Notes under the pieces: generated by a model
Told to the model about the DNA's origin: nothing
The model's input: the letters and a program-made list of their open reading frames with translations, nothing else
The model's database searches: none
Position numbers and translations under genes: made by a program
Shown here: positions 25,541-33,553 of the stretch, in pieces
Position numbering within the stretch: position 1 is the stretch's first letter
Layout of the letters: every line of letters begins with the position of its first letter
Assembly (NCBI RefSeq): GCF_000812465.1
Contig: NZ_JWMA01000016.1
Location: 1 to 62,049, forward strand
DNA from: Cupriavidus sp. IDO
Lineage (GTDB): Bacteria; Pseudomonadota; Gammaproteobacteria; Burkholderiales; Burkholderiaceae
Direction: 5' to 3'
Length of the DNA stretch: 62,049 nucleotides

Positions 25541-26077
25541 TTATGCCGAACACATGGCGCCGAGCGGCGCGGAAGTCGAGTAGGCGCCATCGACATAGAC
25601 CAGCGGCGACACCTCGCCCGCCAGCCGCACCTCGCGCAGGCGCCCGATAAAGACCGCATGGGTGCCATAGTCGAAACGGCCGTCCTGCCGGCAGACCAGG
25701 TTGGCCTGGGCATCGCGCAGGCACGGCACGCCGAGCACGTCGTCCTCCCACTCGCCACTGGTAAAGCGCTCTTCACCCTTGAGCCGGCCGCTGCAATCCA
25801 CCGCGATGTCGCGATGGTCGGCTGCCAGCAGGTTGATGCAGAAGTCCGCGCCGGCATCGAGCGGCGGGTAGATCGACGCATTGCGGTTAATGCAGATCAG
25901 CAGCGAGGGCGGATCCGCGGACAAGGAATCGACCGCGGTCACGGACATTGAATAGCGGCGCTCGCCATGGCGGCAGGAAATGACGGCCACCGAGCGCGCC
26001 ATGCGGCGCATCGCCATCAGCATGTCGTCGCGCAGCGCGGTGCCGGCTTCGGCGCGGGTGTCGGGACTGGCGCTCAT
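25541..26077 (-). CDS. hsaB: Flavin reductase component (HsaB-like)
   Basis: A 178-residue flavin reductase-domain protein (ARSVAVISCRHGERRYSMSVTAVDSLSADPP region; key SMSVTAVDSLSADPPSLLIC). It would supply reduced flavin to the HsaA monooxygenase two genes away on the same transcript. The length and fold motif match HsaB/HpaC-type small components. It overlaps the kstD gene by four bases (ATGA). Reduction of flavin for the luciferase-like protein at 29411 is also conceivable. Confidence 0.88.
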   Translation of the reverse strand: MSASPDTRAEAGTALRDDMLMAMRRMARSVAVISCRHGERRYSMSVTAVDSLSADPPSLLICINRNASIYPPLDAGADFCINLLAADHRDIAVDCSGRLKGEERFTSGEWEDDVLGVPCLRDAQANLVCRQDGRFDYGTHAVFIGRLREVRLAGEVSPLVYVDGAYSTSAPLGAMCSA

Positions 26078-27828
26078 ACGGCCTCCTGTACGGTTTGAGT
26101 GTGGGGCGCGGCGGCAGGCTGCCGTGCATGCTGCGAGAGCAGGTCGGCAGCGATAAAGCCGAAGGTCATGGCCGGGCCCAGGGTGGAGCCCGCGCCGGGA
26201 TAGCTGGTGCCCATCATCGAGGCACTGGTATTGCCGATGGCGAACAGTCCCGCAATGGCGGTGCCGTCGTCGCGCAGCACGCGCGCGCTGGCGTCCGTCA
26301 CCAGCCCGCCCTTGGTGCCGATGTCGCCGGCATCGAGCCGCACGGCGTAGAACGGCGCCTTGCCGATCGGCGCGAGGCAGGGATTGGGCCGTACCGCGGG
26401 GTCGCTGTAGTAGGTATCGAACAGGTTGTCGCCCTTGCCGAACTCCTCATCCACGCCGGTGGCGGCGTAGCGGTTCATGCGGGCGACGCTGTGGGCCAGG
26501 CCGTCCGCGTCCACACCGATCCGCTGCGCCAGTTGCTGCAGGGTATCGGCGCGCACCAGGATGCCGGACAGGTTTGACGGGATGCTGCGGTCCGGCATGA
26601 CCGAGCCCGGCAGGATCGGGCCACATGGGTATTTGTGGCGGAAGGTGGCATCGAACACCATCCAGGCCGGCACGGTGCAGCCGGTCTTTTCGTGGTCGCG
26701 GTACATCGCGGGCACGAACTCGGAATACGGCGCGGCCTCGTTGACGAAGCGCCGGCCCTGCCCGTTCACCACCAGGCAGCCCGGCATGGCCCGCTCGATA
26801 AACAGCGCGCGCTGCTTTTCCTCGCCCTGCACATGCACGGTGGGCGCGCCCCAGACGTGGGACATCAGCGCCACGCCGGCGCCGGCGGCCTGCCCGGCGC
26901 GGATGGCATCGCCGGTGTTGTTGGGCGGCGTGGCGCTCCAGGCGGCCTGCGTCGGTTGCGGCAGGTACTGCTCGCGCATGGCCTGGTTGCGCTCGAAGCC
27001 GCCGGCGGCCAGGATCACGCCGCGCAAGGCGCGGATCTCCACCACGCGTCCGTCCTGCACGGCGCGCACGCCGCGCACCGCACCGTCTTCGATGATCAGG
27101 TCCTGCAGCGCCGTATCGAGCCAGAGCGGAATCGCGCGGTCCATCATCGCGCGCCGCAGGCCGCCGGCGAGGCTGTTGCCGAGCGTGAGCCGGCGGTCGC
27201 GCCGGGTCTTGCGGCGCCAGCCGAAATCCAGCCAGTAGCGCGCGAACTGGCGCACCGCCAGCCCAAGCCAGCCGGGCGAGCGGCACAGCAGCGCATGCGC
27301 CTCGCCCGAGGTCACCGCCACGCGCCCGCCCACCAGCGTGCCTGGCGACGGTGGCCGCAACCGGTCGAATTCCTCGCGCAGCCGCGCGCCGTCGAACGGC
27401 ATCGGGTCAAGCGCGCGGTAGCCGGGCATCGCGCCCGGCACCTTCTGGAAATAGTCCGCGTAGCGCGGCAGCGTGTAATACCGCACGCCGGCCTGCTGCT
27501 CCAGGTACTGCAGCATGCGCGGCGCCTGCTCAAGATAGGCGCGGATGCGCTGCGGATCGCCGTGTTCGCCGGTGCAGGCGAGCACGTACTCCAGCGCGGT
27601 GGCGTAGTCGTCCTTGCCGCCTGCCGGCGCGATATGGTGGTTGAGCGGAATCCAGATGCCACCGCCGGACACCGCCGAGGTGCCGCCGTACTGGCTGCTC
27701 TTCTCCAGCACCACCACCGACAGGCCGCGGTCGGCGGCACGGCAGGCAGCCAGCATGCCGCCTGCGCCCGAGCCGACCACCACCACGTCAAACTCCTTCG
27801 TCTGCATGTGCGCCGTGTTCTGGCTCAT
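26074..27828 (-). CDS. kstD: 3-Ketosteroid Delta1-dehydrogenase-like flavoprotein
   Basis: A 584-residue FAD protein that introduces a double bond into a 3-ketosteroid A-ring. The FAD loop is VVVGSGAGGMLAA (GSGAGG at residues 19-24), then GGTSAVSGGGIWIP. The C-terminal catalytic segment is GTSYPGAGSTLGPAMTFGFIA, with the Tyr and Gly pair typical of Delta1-KSTD. The length is slightly above the usual 510-570. It lies between hsaB and hsaA, as expected for A/B-ring degradation. A Delta4(5alpha) dehydrogenase is the main alternative within the family. Confidence 0.85.
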   Translation of the reverse strand: MSQNTAHMQTKEFDVVVVGSGAGGMLAACRAADRGLSVVVLEKSSQYGGTSAVSGGGIWIPLNHHIAPAGGKDDYATALEYVLACTGEHGDPQRIRAYLEQAPRMLQYLEQQAGVRYYTLPRYADYFQKVPGAMPGYRALDPMPFDGARLREEFDRLRPPSPGTLVGGRVAVTSGEAHALLCRSPGWLGLAVRQFARYWLDFGWRRKTRRDRRLTLGNSLAGGLRRAMMDRAIPLWLDTALQDLIIEDGAVRGVRAVQDGRVVEIRALRGVILAAGGFERNQAMREQYLPQPTQAAWSATPPNNTGDAIRAGQAAGAGVALMSHVWGAPTVHVQGEEKQRALFIERAMPGCLVVNGQGRRFVNEAAPYSEFVPAMYRDHEKTGCTVPAWMVFDATFRHKYPCGPILPGSVMPDRSIPSNLSGILVRADTLQQLAQRIGVDADGLAHSVARMNRYAATGVDEEFGKGDNLFDTYYSDPAVRPNPCLAPIGKAPFYAVRLDAGDIGTKGGLVTDASARVLRDDGTAIAGLFAIGNTSASMMGTSYPGAGSTLGPAMTFGFIAADLLSQHARQPAAAPHTQTVQEAV

Positions 27829-27854
27829 GATGGATCTCCGTGCCCTTGCGCTGC

Positions 27855-29048
27855 TCAGATGAAGAAGTCGGTGTTGGCGCGCCCCATCATCACGCCGCCA
27901 AGGTTCTGGCCGAAGCGGTCCAGGTTGTTGGCGTAGTGGGCGCGTGCCGCGTGCAGGTCGAGGAAGCGGCGCACCATCGGGTTGCTGCGGTAGATGCCAT
28001 TGCCGCCGGCATAGCGCAGCAGGCTGTTGGCCAACTGCGCGCAGCGCTCGGCCACCTGCGAGGACTGATAGCGGAAATGCAGCCGGCGCGGTGTCTGCAC
28101 CTGGCCGCCTTCGCGCGCAACCGCCAGCAGTTCGTCGAAGTTGCGCTCGAGGATGGTCCGCATCTCGTCGATCGCCACCTGCGCGTTGGCGCAGGCCATC
28201 TGCGCGCCGCCGTCTTCGGCTGTCTTGCTGCCGCCGTTGCTGCTGACGCGGCCATCGGCATACGCGACGAAGTCATCCAGCGTGCCTTCCAGCGCGCCGA
28301 TGCACGCCGTGCACACGGCGCGCACGAAGATCTGGGCGAACGGCAGGCGGTACAGCGGCAGGTCATTCACGGCCAGCCCAGGGCTGGTGCCCATGGCGCC
28401 ATCGACAGCGCGATGGGTGCGGTAGTCGGGCACGAACACGTCGTCGACCACGATATCGTGGCTGCCGGTCGCGCGCAGGCCCAGCACATCCCAGTTGCGC
28501 ACGATCTTGTAGTCCGAACGCGGCAGCAGGAAGGTGCGGTAGTCATAGGCGCCGCCCGGTTCGGCCGGCGGCACCAGCCCGCCCAGGAAGATCCAGTCGC
28601 ACAGCTCGCTGCCGCTGGAGAACTTCCAGTGCCCGGAGAAGCGATAGCCGCCTTCGACCGGCGTGACCTTGCCCACCGGCATATAGGTCGAGGCGATCAG
28701 CGTGGTGGGGTCGTTGCCCCATACCTCCTGCTGCGCGCGTTCGTCGAACAGGGCCAGTTGCCAGTTGTGCACGCCGACCACGCCGTAGACCCAGGCGGTG
28801 GACATGCAGCCTTTGGCCAGTGCCATCTGGATGCGGAAGAAGGTCTGCGGATCGAGCTCGTAGCCGCCATGGCGGCGGGGCTGCAAGACCTTGAAGAAGC
28901 CCGCGGCCTGCATCTCGGCGATGGTCTCGGCGGGAATGCGCGCTTCGGCCTCGGCCTGGGTGGCGCGCTGGGCCAGCACGGGAATCATCTGCTCGGCGCG
29001 CGCGATCAGGCGGGCGGCCAGGTCCTTGGGATTGTTGTCGTGATGCAC
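27855..29048 (-). CDS. hsaA: Flavin-dependent monooxygenase (HsaA/TesA2-like)
   Basis: A 397-residue acyl-CoA-dehydrogenase-fold, FMN/FAD-dependent hydroxylase that in steroid degraders converts 3-HSA to the catechol 3,4-DHSA. Typical segments are LQPRRHGGYELDPQTFFRIQ, STAWVYGVVGVHNWQLALFD, SGHWKFSSGSELCDW and LGLRATGSHDIVVDDVFVP. The start is set as GTG at 29048 because AAGGAG lies six bases before it. It is the first gene of an eight-gene operon; operator site B lies 66 bp upstream. Its product is the expected substrate of the hsaC dioxygenase at 12234. Confidence 0.88.
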   Translation of the reverse strand: MHHDNNPKDLAARLIARAEQMIPVLAQRATQAEAEARIPAETIAEMQAAGFFKVLQPRRHGGYELDPQTFFRIQMALAKGCMSTAWVYGVVGVHNWQLALFDERAQQEVWGNDPTTLIASTYMPVGKVTPVEGGYRFSGHWKFSSGSELCDWIFLGGLVPPAEPGGAYDYRTFLLPRSDYKIVRNWDVLGLRATGSHDIVVDDVFVPDYRTHRAVDGAMGTSPGLAVNDLPLYRLPFAQIFVRAVCTACIGALEGTLDDFVAYADGRVSSNGGSKTAEDGGAQMACANAQVAIDEMRTILERNFDELLAVAREGGQVQTPRRLHFRYQSSQVAERCAQLANSLLRYAGGNGIYRSNPMVRRFLDLHAARAHYANNLDRFGQNLGGVMMGRANTDFFI

Positions 29049-29113
29049 CGCGGTCTCCTTGTGGCTTGGTCTTGTGGCTGGCGTTGATGTTTGCACTGGC
29101 GGGGCGGGGTGCC

Positions 29114-29131
29114 ATCGTCTGTTGGGACTAG
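29114..29131 (-). promoter_or_regulatory. 18-bp operator before the hsaA operon (site B)
   Basis: Plus strand ATCGTCTGTTGGGACTAG, core TCGTCT-N4-GGACTA, 66 bp before the hsaA start and in the same orientation as site A. Confidence 0.7.
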
Positions 29132-29186
29132 CCATGGTGCGATTTGGTGGGCTGCACTTCGTGGATGCGCTGGCCCTCTCCCCCGG

Positions 29187-29212
29187 CCCCTCTCCCGCAA
29201 GCGGGAGAGGGG
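29187..29212. repeat. REP-like palindrome, copy 4
   Basis: Perfect copy of the 26-bp palindrome. The 29049-29410 intergenic stretch holds operator B and three palindrome copies and no gene. Confidence 0.85.
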
Positions 29213-29268
29213 AGCAAACCGGCAGCGCTCGAAAGCACTACGGTCCCTCCAACTCCCGATTGCGTGCT

Positions 29269-29292
29269 CCCTCTCCCGCTTGCGGGAGAGGG
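29269..29292. repeat. REP-like palindrome, copy 5 (TT centre)
   Basis: The arms are 11 bp and the centre is TT instead of AA, so this copy is the unit in inverted orientation relative to its two neighbours. Confidence 0.8.
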
Positions 29293-29360
29293 TTGGGGTG
29301 AGGGCGGGCGTGTCCTGCGAAGTCAGGCCTGCGGTATGCCACCGCCTGCCCTCACCCCTA

Positions 29361-29386
29361 CCCCTCTCCCGCAAGCGGGAGAGGGG
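29361..29386. repeat. REP-like palindrome, copy 6
   Basis: Perfect 26-bp copy 25 bases after the stop codon of the luciferase-like gene, where it could act as a transcript-end hairpin. Confidence 0.85.
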
Positions 29387-29410
29387 AGCAAACACTCGGG
29401 AAGCAAACCC

Positions 29411-30562
29411 TCAGGCCAGCGCGCGCAGCTTGCGGCCCTGCTTGCGGAAGTGCGGGATCACGTGCTCGCCGATATTGCGGATGGTCTCGAGCTGCGCCCA
29501 CTGCGGCACCGTGCCCATCTGGCAGATAAACAGGATCTCGTCGGCGCCGGCATCGATCAGGCGCTGCACGTAGCCGATGCAGTCCTCCACCGTGCCGTAG
29601 GCGTGGTTGGGATTGAGCATCATCATCGACGGGTCGCTGAAGTCGACCGAGACCTTCTCGGAGGCGAACTTCGTATTGACGACGGCCTTGCCCTGCGCGT
29701 CCGTGGCAGTGACATGCTCGTCGTCCCAGGAGGCCGGGTCGGGGCGCTCGCCGCCGGCATACCAGTACGACAGCGACTCCATGAAATAGCGCTGTCCCTT
29801 GATGCCGATCTTGCGCGCGGCCATGCCGTCTTCCAGCACGATGGTCGGGCACAGCGCGGCCAGGTGCTGGTGCGGGCGGAAGCCCACCTGGTCCTCGGGC
29901 TTGCGGGTCTCCCACGCGGCGCGGTAGATCTCATTCTTTTTGGCCACATCCTCGGGACCACCAAAGCCGAGCACCAGCGCACCCATGCCGCGCGCGCCGG
30001 CACGCTGCAGCGTGTCGGCATTGGTGCAGGCCAGGTACATCAGCGGGTGCGGGTCCTGGCGCGGCTTGGGGTGGATCGGGCGGCGTGGGATCTTGATGAA
30101 CTCGCCGTCGTGCTCGATCTCGTCCTGCGTCATGATCTTCGGGATCAGGTACATCGACTCGTCGATCATCGGGTGCAGGCTGTTGAGGTCGTAGCCGAAA
30201 GTGCCGGCCTCCTGCTGGGTGCCGCCCTTGCCCACGCCGAAGTGCACGCGGCCGCCGGAGAGGATATCCAGCGTGGCGATGCGCTCTGCCACCTTGACCG
30301 GATGGTTCATCGCCGGCGGCAGGCACACCACGCCGTGGCCGATGCCGATGCGCTGCGTGCGCCCGGCGACGAAGGCGAGGAATGTTTCCGGCGCGCTCAT
30401 GTGCGCGTAATTGGTCAGCGCGGTGTGCTCGACCGCCCAGACCACGTCGAACCCCATGTCCTCGGCCAGCACCACCTGCTCCATGATTTCATCGAACACC
30501 TTGTGGTCGCCGGCGCGCGAGGCATCGACGGTCTGTGCTTCATAGATCAGCGAAAAACGCAT
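29411..30562 (-). CDS. Luciferase-like (LLM) flavin monooxygenase
   Basis: A 383-residue bacterial-luciferase-family TIM-barrel protein, opening MRFSLIYEAQTVDASRAGDH and containing EHTALTNYAHMSAPETFLAF and IGIGHGVVCLPPAMNHPVKVAERIATLD (key PVKVAERIATLDILSGGR). Such enzymes use reduced FMN (or F420 in other phyla) for oxygenation. A Baeyer-Villiger type or other ring oxidation is possible. GGGGACTGCA lies before the ATG. It is a single-gene unit with operator site D 121 bp upstream. FMNH2 could come from HsaB. Confidence 0.85.
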   Translation of the reverse strand: MRFSLIYEAQTVDASRAGDHKVFDEIMEQVVLAEDMGFDVVWAVEHTALTNYAHMSAPETFLAFVAGRTQRIGIGHGVVCLPPAMNHPVKVAERIATLDILSGGRVHFGVGKGGTQQEAGTFGYDLNSLHPMIDESMYLIPKIMTQDEIEHDGEFIKIPRRPIHPKPRQDPHPLMYLACTNADTLQRAGARGMGALVLGFGGPEDVAKKNEIYRAAWETRKPEDQVGFRPHQHLAALCPTIVLEDGMAARKIGIKGQRYFMESLSYWYAGGERPDPASWDDEHVTATDAQGKAVVNTKFASEKVSVDFSDPSMMMLNPNHAYGTVEDCIGYVQRLIDAGADEILFICQMGTVPQWAQLETIRNIGEHVIPHFRKQGRKLRALA

Positions 30563-30682
30563 TGCAGTCCCCTTCCCTGGCATTGATGGTTCAGGACCGC
30601 CGCCGGGACGCCGCCGGTTGCCGCGTCTCGAGCCGGAAGCGGCCTGTGTGCTTGCAGTGTGGTCGGCGCAAGGCGTTGCAAC

Positions 30683-30700
30683 ATCGTCTGATTGGATTAT
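30683..30700 (-). promoter_or_regulatory. 18-bp operator before the LLM gene (site D)
   Basis: Plus strand ATCGTCTGATTGGATTAT, core TCGTCT-N4-GGATTA. It also lies 75 bp before the plus-strand glyoxalase-like gene, so it could serve either. Confidence 0.55.
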
Positions 30701-30774
30701 GAGCAGTGCATGGCGCATCCCTATCATTGGTCCCGGGCATCACGCCCCTTTTTCATCGAGAGGACCAGGACATC

Positions 30775-31119
30775 ATGCAAGCCAGGCTGCTGCTTTACCC
30801 CGTCGCGGACATCAACACCGCGCTGCCGTTCTTTACGGAAGGACTCGGACTGCCAGTGAAGTTTCGCGACGGAAACCGCTATTGCGCGCTCGACGCGGGG
30901 GCGCTGACGCTGGCACTGGTGGCCGGCGAAGAAAGGCTGGTGGACCAGCCCGCGCTGGCGTTCAAGGTGGATGAAGGTGACGATATCGCCGCGGCGATCG
31001 CGCGGCTGGTGGGTGCGGGTGCCAGCGTGATCCAGCCCGCAGCGCAGGGGCCGCACGAGACGCGCGCGGTGCTGCAAACCCCGGAAGGCTTTGCGCTGGT
31101 GCTCAGCGCAAAGCCCTGA
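30775..31119 (+). CDS. Glyoxalase/VOC-fold protein
   Basis: A 114-residue single vicinal-oxygen-chelate module. VADINTALPFFTEGLGLPVKFRD is the usual betaalphabeta opening, and TPEGFALVLS ends the second half. Metal ligands are not all evident, so it may be a binding or resistance-type VOC protein rather than an enzyme. AGGACCAGGACATC precedes the ATG. It converges with LuxR paralogue 2, with eight bases between the stops. Confidence 0.75.
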   Translation: MQARLLLYPVADINTALPFFTEGLGLPVKFRDGNRYCALDAGALTLALVAGEERLVDQPALAFKVDEGDDIAAAIARLVGAGASVIQPAAQGPHETRAVLQTPEGFALVLSAKP

Positions 31120-31127
31120 CGCCTGGG

Positions 31128-32327
31128 CTAGCCCAGCGAAATCACGCTGCTCAGCAGCATGCGGACCAGCGTGGCCTGCCGGGTCACGCCGGTCTTGGAG
31201 AAGATGGCACGCAGGTGAGCGCGCGCCGTGTTCTTGCTGATGCCGAGTTCGTCCGCGGCTTCATCGAGCGTGAGGCCGTTGGCCAGTTGCAGCGCCAGTT
31301 GCGTTTCGGCCGGCGTGAGGTCGAACAGCTGCCGCACCACCTCGTGCGAGGCCTGCGAGCGCCGCTCCGGGTCGCGGATGAACACCACGCAGGCCGGGCG
31401 CTTGCGGTTGTCCTCGGACCACTCGCTGAGCGGGATGGTGCGGATCAGCACGCCCAGCCTAGCACTGCCGGACGGGCGCGTGATCGACATCGCTTCCATC
31501 AGCGCCGGCGTAGTACCGAGGTGGCCCATCATCGCCTGGCGCAGCAAGCGCTGGAACTTGCGGTTTTCCTGGCCATATTCCACGTCCAGCCCGCCCTTGG
31601 AAATTCGGATGCCGTCCCTGGCGCCAAGGATCTCGTCGGCTGCCGCGTTGGTCTTGATGATGGCGCCCGACTCATCAAGGATCACCATGCCGACCAGCAT
31701 GCGGTCGATGGCGCTGGCATAGACCGTGCGTTCCGATTCCACCACGTCGAGGCGCGAGTGCAGGTCCACCGCGCGCTTCAGGTGCGGCAGCAGCGCCGTG
31801 CACAGCGCCTTGTCCGCGGCCGAGAAGTCGCGCCCGTCGTGCTGGCGGCACACGCGGAAGCGGCATTCCACGCCGTCGTCGGTACGCAGGTCGGCGCCGA
31901 GGATGTAGCGGATGCCGATGTCCTTGAGGAACTGCAGGTAGAGCTCGCTCTGGCACCAGACGCCGGGTCCGAGGTGCTCGTCGATGGTCACCACCCGGTC
32001 CGAGGGCAGGCCGATGAAGGGGTCGAGCGCGTAGTAGTAATTGTTGTAGGAGGTCTCGCCCGGCAGGGTCGAGCCATGCTCGGACGCATTGACCATGAGC
32101 CCGGGCCGGTCTGTGGCCGGCGAGCGCAGGATCAGCGTGACATAGTTGGCGTTGAGCTGCCGGCGGATCTGTTCCAGCGCCTTGCCCCACGGCACCTGCT
32201 CCATCGGTCCCTGGTAGATATTCCCCAGCAACGCGCTGAAGTCCGACAGCGACACCGTCGTCTGCTCGAACAGGCGTGCGGCTGCCTGGTTGTGGCTAAC
32301 CTCCATCAGCATTTCCTCTGTCTCCAT
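31128..32327 (-). CDS. LuxR-type transcriptional regulator, paralogue 2
   Basis: A 399-residue regulator closely related to the one at 13366. The C-terminal helix-turn-helix reads LTPAETQLALQLANGLTLDEAADELG, then KNTARAHLRAIFSKTGVTRQATLVRMLLSS, nearly the same as paralogue 1. The central PAS-like region (AIDRMLVGMVILDESGAII) and the RSPATDRPGLMVNASE stretch are also shared. The start is the first ATG of MAS-free METEEM, with AGAGGAAATGC nearby at a second ATG six codons in. Divergent from the 32711 SDR gene across an intergenic region with three operator matches. Confidence 0.9.
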   Translation of the reverse strand: METEEMLMEVSHNQAAARLFEQTTVSLSDFSALLGNIYQGPMEQVPWGKALEQIRRQLNANYVTLILRSPATDRPGLMVNASEHGSTLPGETSYNNYYYALDPFIGLPSDRVVTIDEHLGPGVWCQSELYLQFLKDIGIRYILGADLRTDDGVECRFRVCRQHDGRDFSAADKALCTALLPHLKRAVDLHSRLDVVESERTVYASAIDRMLVGMVILDESGAIIKTNAAADEILGARDGIRISKGGLDVEYGQENRKFQRLLRQAMMGHLGTTPALMEAMSITRPSGSARLGVLIRTIPLSEWSEDNRKRPACVVFIRDPERRSQASHEVVRQLFDLTPAETQLALQLANGLTLDEAADELGISKNTARAHLRAIFSKTGVTRQATLVRMLLSSVISLG

Positions 32328-32403
32328 TGTGGCGTGCGCAGCGCATCGGACGTGCCGGGGCGGCTGGCCTGCGATGGGCTCTGTGGCCCTTTTTTGTGCC
32401 CCG

Positions 32404-32409
32404 ATTATA
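32404..32409 (-). promoter_or_regulatory. TATAAT -10 box before LuxR paralogue 2
   Basis: Minus strand CGTCCCTATAATC, identical over 13 bases to the sequence before LuxR paralogue 1, 77 bases before the start codon. No good -35 is visible. Confidence 0.55.
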
Positions 32410-32475
32410 GGGACGGCGAAGGGGTCGCGGCTGGCCCCTTGCCTTCATGGTTTGCCCTAGGGGAGTGCGGCCGGA

Positions 32476-32493
32476 CTAGTCCTGCGGGACAGG
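32476..32493 (+). promoter_or_regulatory. 18-bp operator in the LuxR2/SDR intergenic region (site I)
   Basis: CTAGTCCTGCGGGACAGG: perfect TAGTCC and GGAC halves with a 4-bp spacer. Confidence 0.55.
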
Positions 32494-32523
32494 CCAATCC
32501 TCACGCGCCGGCAGCGCAAACAC

Positions 32524-32541
32524 ATACTCCAAACAGACTAA
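32524..32541 (-). promoter_or_regulatory. 18-bp operator in the LuxR2/SDR intergenic region (site K)
   Basis: Plus strand ATACTCCAAACAGACTAA; ten of twelve core positions match. It could autoregulate LuxR paralogue 2. Confidence 0.45.
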
Positions 32542-32614
32542 GGACAGACCCATGCCCAAGCGGTCGAGGGCAAACCCCTAGCCAGTGGGCCAGCCGCCAT
32601 GTGACGCCGCCCAC

Positions 32615-32632
32615 CCTACCCAAACAGACGAT
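32615..32632 (+). promoter_or_regulatory. 18-bp operator before the 32711 SDR gene (site J)
   Basis: CCTACCCAAACAGACGAT; the GACGAT side is intact and the other half is degenerate. A TACAAG hexamer lies 21 nt downstream, the spacing seen at other sites. Confidence 0.45.
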
Positions 32633-32710
32633 GCCGCCCCGCCACGCTGCCGCTACAAGACAGGCATGCGCGGCGATCCCCGCCGCCTTCTTTCACGGAG
32701 AACCACGACC

Positions 32711-33520
32711 ATGGCGGCAAACCCGCGGCAGCAGGCCGCAGTGATCACAGGAGCGGCCGGCGGCATCGGCCGCGCGCTCGCACAAGCCCTGGCAGCGCGG
32801 GGATATGCGCTGGCACTGGCGGATGTCGACGCCAGTGCGCTCGAGGCGACGCGTGCGGCGCTTGCCGGTCGGGGGGCGGCCGTCGTCGCGGTGCCTACGG
32901 ATGTCGCCGATATGCGGCAGATCGGGCACCTTTGCGAGGAGAGCTTCCTGCGCCTCGGCCGTGTCGACCTGCTGGTCAACAACGCCGGCATTCTCGCCAC
33001 CGGCCGCTGCTGGGAACTGCCACCGGAAGTGTTCGACAGCGTGATGCGCGTCAACCTGTGGAGCGTGCTGCACGCGCTGCGCTGCTTCGTGCCGCGCATG
33101 GTGGCGCAAGGCGCGGGCCATATCGTCAACGTGGCCTCGATGGCCGGCCTGGCCGTGGGGCCGTGGCTGGCGCCCTATACGCTGTCCAAGCAGGGGGTGG
33201 TGGCACTGAGCGAAGGGCTGGCGCTGGAACTGCAGGCGGCGGGCCTGCCGATCGGGGTGTCGGTGGTCTGCCCCGGCCCGGTGGCCACCGGCATTGCCTC
33301 CGGCCTCGACAGTGGCGGCGCGCAGGAGGTGAGCCAGATGAACGGCGCGCTGCGCAGCGGCATTGCCGCCGGCATGACGCCGGAGGCCGTCGCGCGCTGC
33401 ATCATCGATGGCGTACTTGCCGGCCGGTTCTGGATCCTGCCGCACGAGCAGGCCGCGCACGCGGCACTGGCCCGCGCGCAAGGCATTGCCGCCGGCAGTC
33501 CGCCGGCATTCGCGCTCTGA
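32711..33520 (+). CDS. SDR family oxidoreductase
   Basis: A 269-residue SDR: TGAAGGIGRALAQALAARG, NNAG, Ser in VASMAGLAV, and YTLSK as Tyr/Lys, followed by SVVCPGPVATGI. The pattern fits the broad group that includes hydroxysteroid and 3-oxoacyl reductases. ACGGAGAACCACGACC precedes the ATG. It is the first of three plus-strand genes (SDR, esterase, RibBA-like) that end at 35601. The substrate is not assignable. Confidence 0.85.
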   Translation: MAANPRQQAAVITGAAGGIGRALAQALAARGYALALADVDASALEATRAALAGRGAAVVAVPTDVADMRQIGHLCEESFLRLGRVDLLVNNAGILATGRCWELPPEVFDSVMRVNLWSVLHALRCFVPRMVAQGAGHIVNVASMAGLAVGPWLAPYTLSKQGVVALSEGLALELQAAGLPIGVSVVCPGPVATGIASGLDSGGAQEVSQMNGALRSGIAAGMTPEAVARCIIDGVLAGRFWILPHEQAAHAALARAQGIAAGSPPAFAL

Positions 33521-33553
33521 CGCCGATTCCCTCACCGCAATCCAGGAGACACC

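Noticed and set aside
23501..25951. Plus-strand open frame of 816 codons over the flavoprotein and hsaB genes
   Set aside because: Same reason: no recognisable domain, and it shadows two clear genes.
29187..29386. CRISPR array from regularly spaced repeats
   Set aside because: The three copies differ in orientation, spacing is uneven and the repeats are full palindromes with no cas genes nearby.
32572..32590. A further operator copy (CTAGCCAGTGGGCCAG)
   Set aside because: It has dyad symmetry but only about half of the core bases match and the GGAC half is lost.
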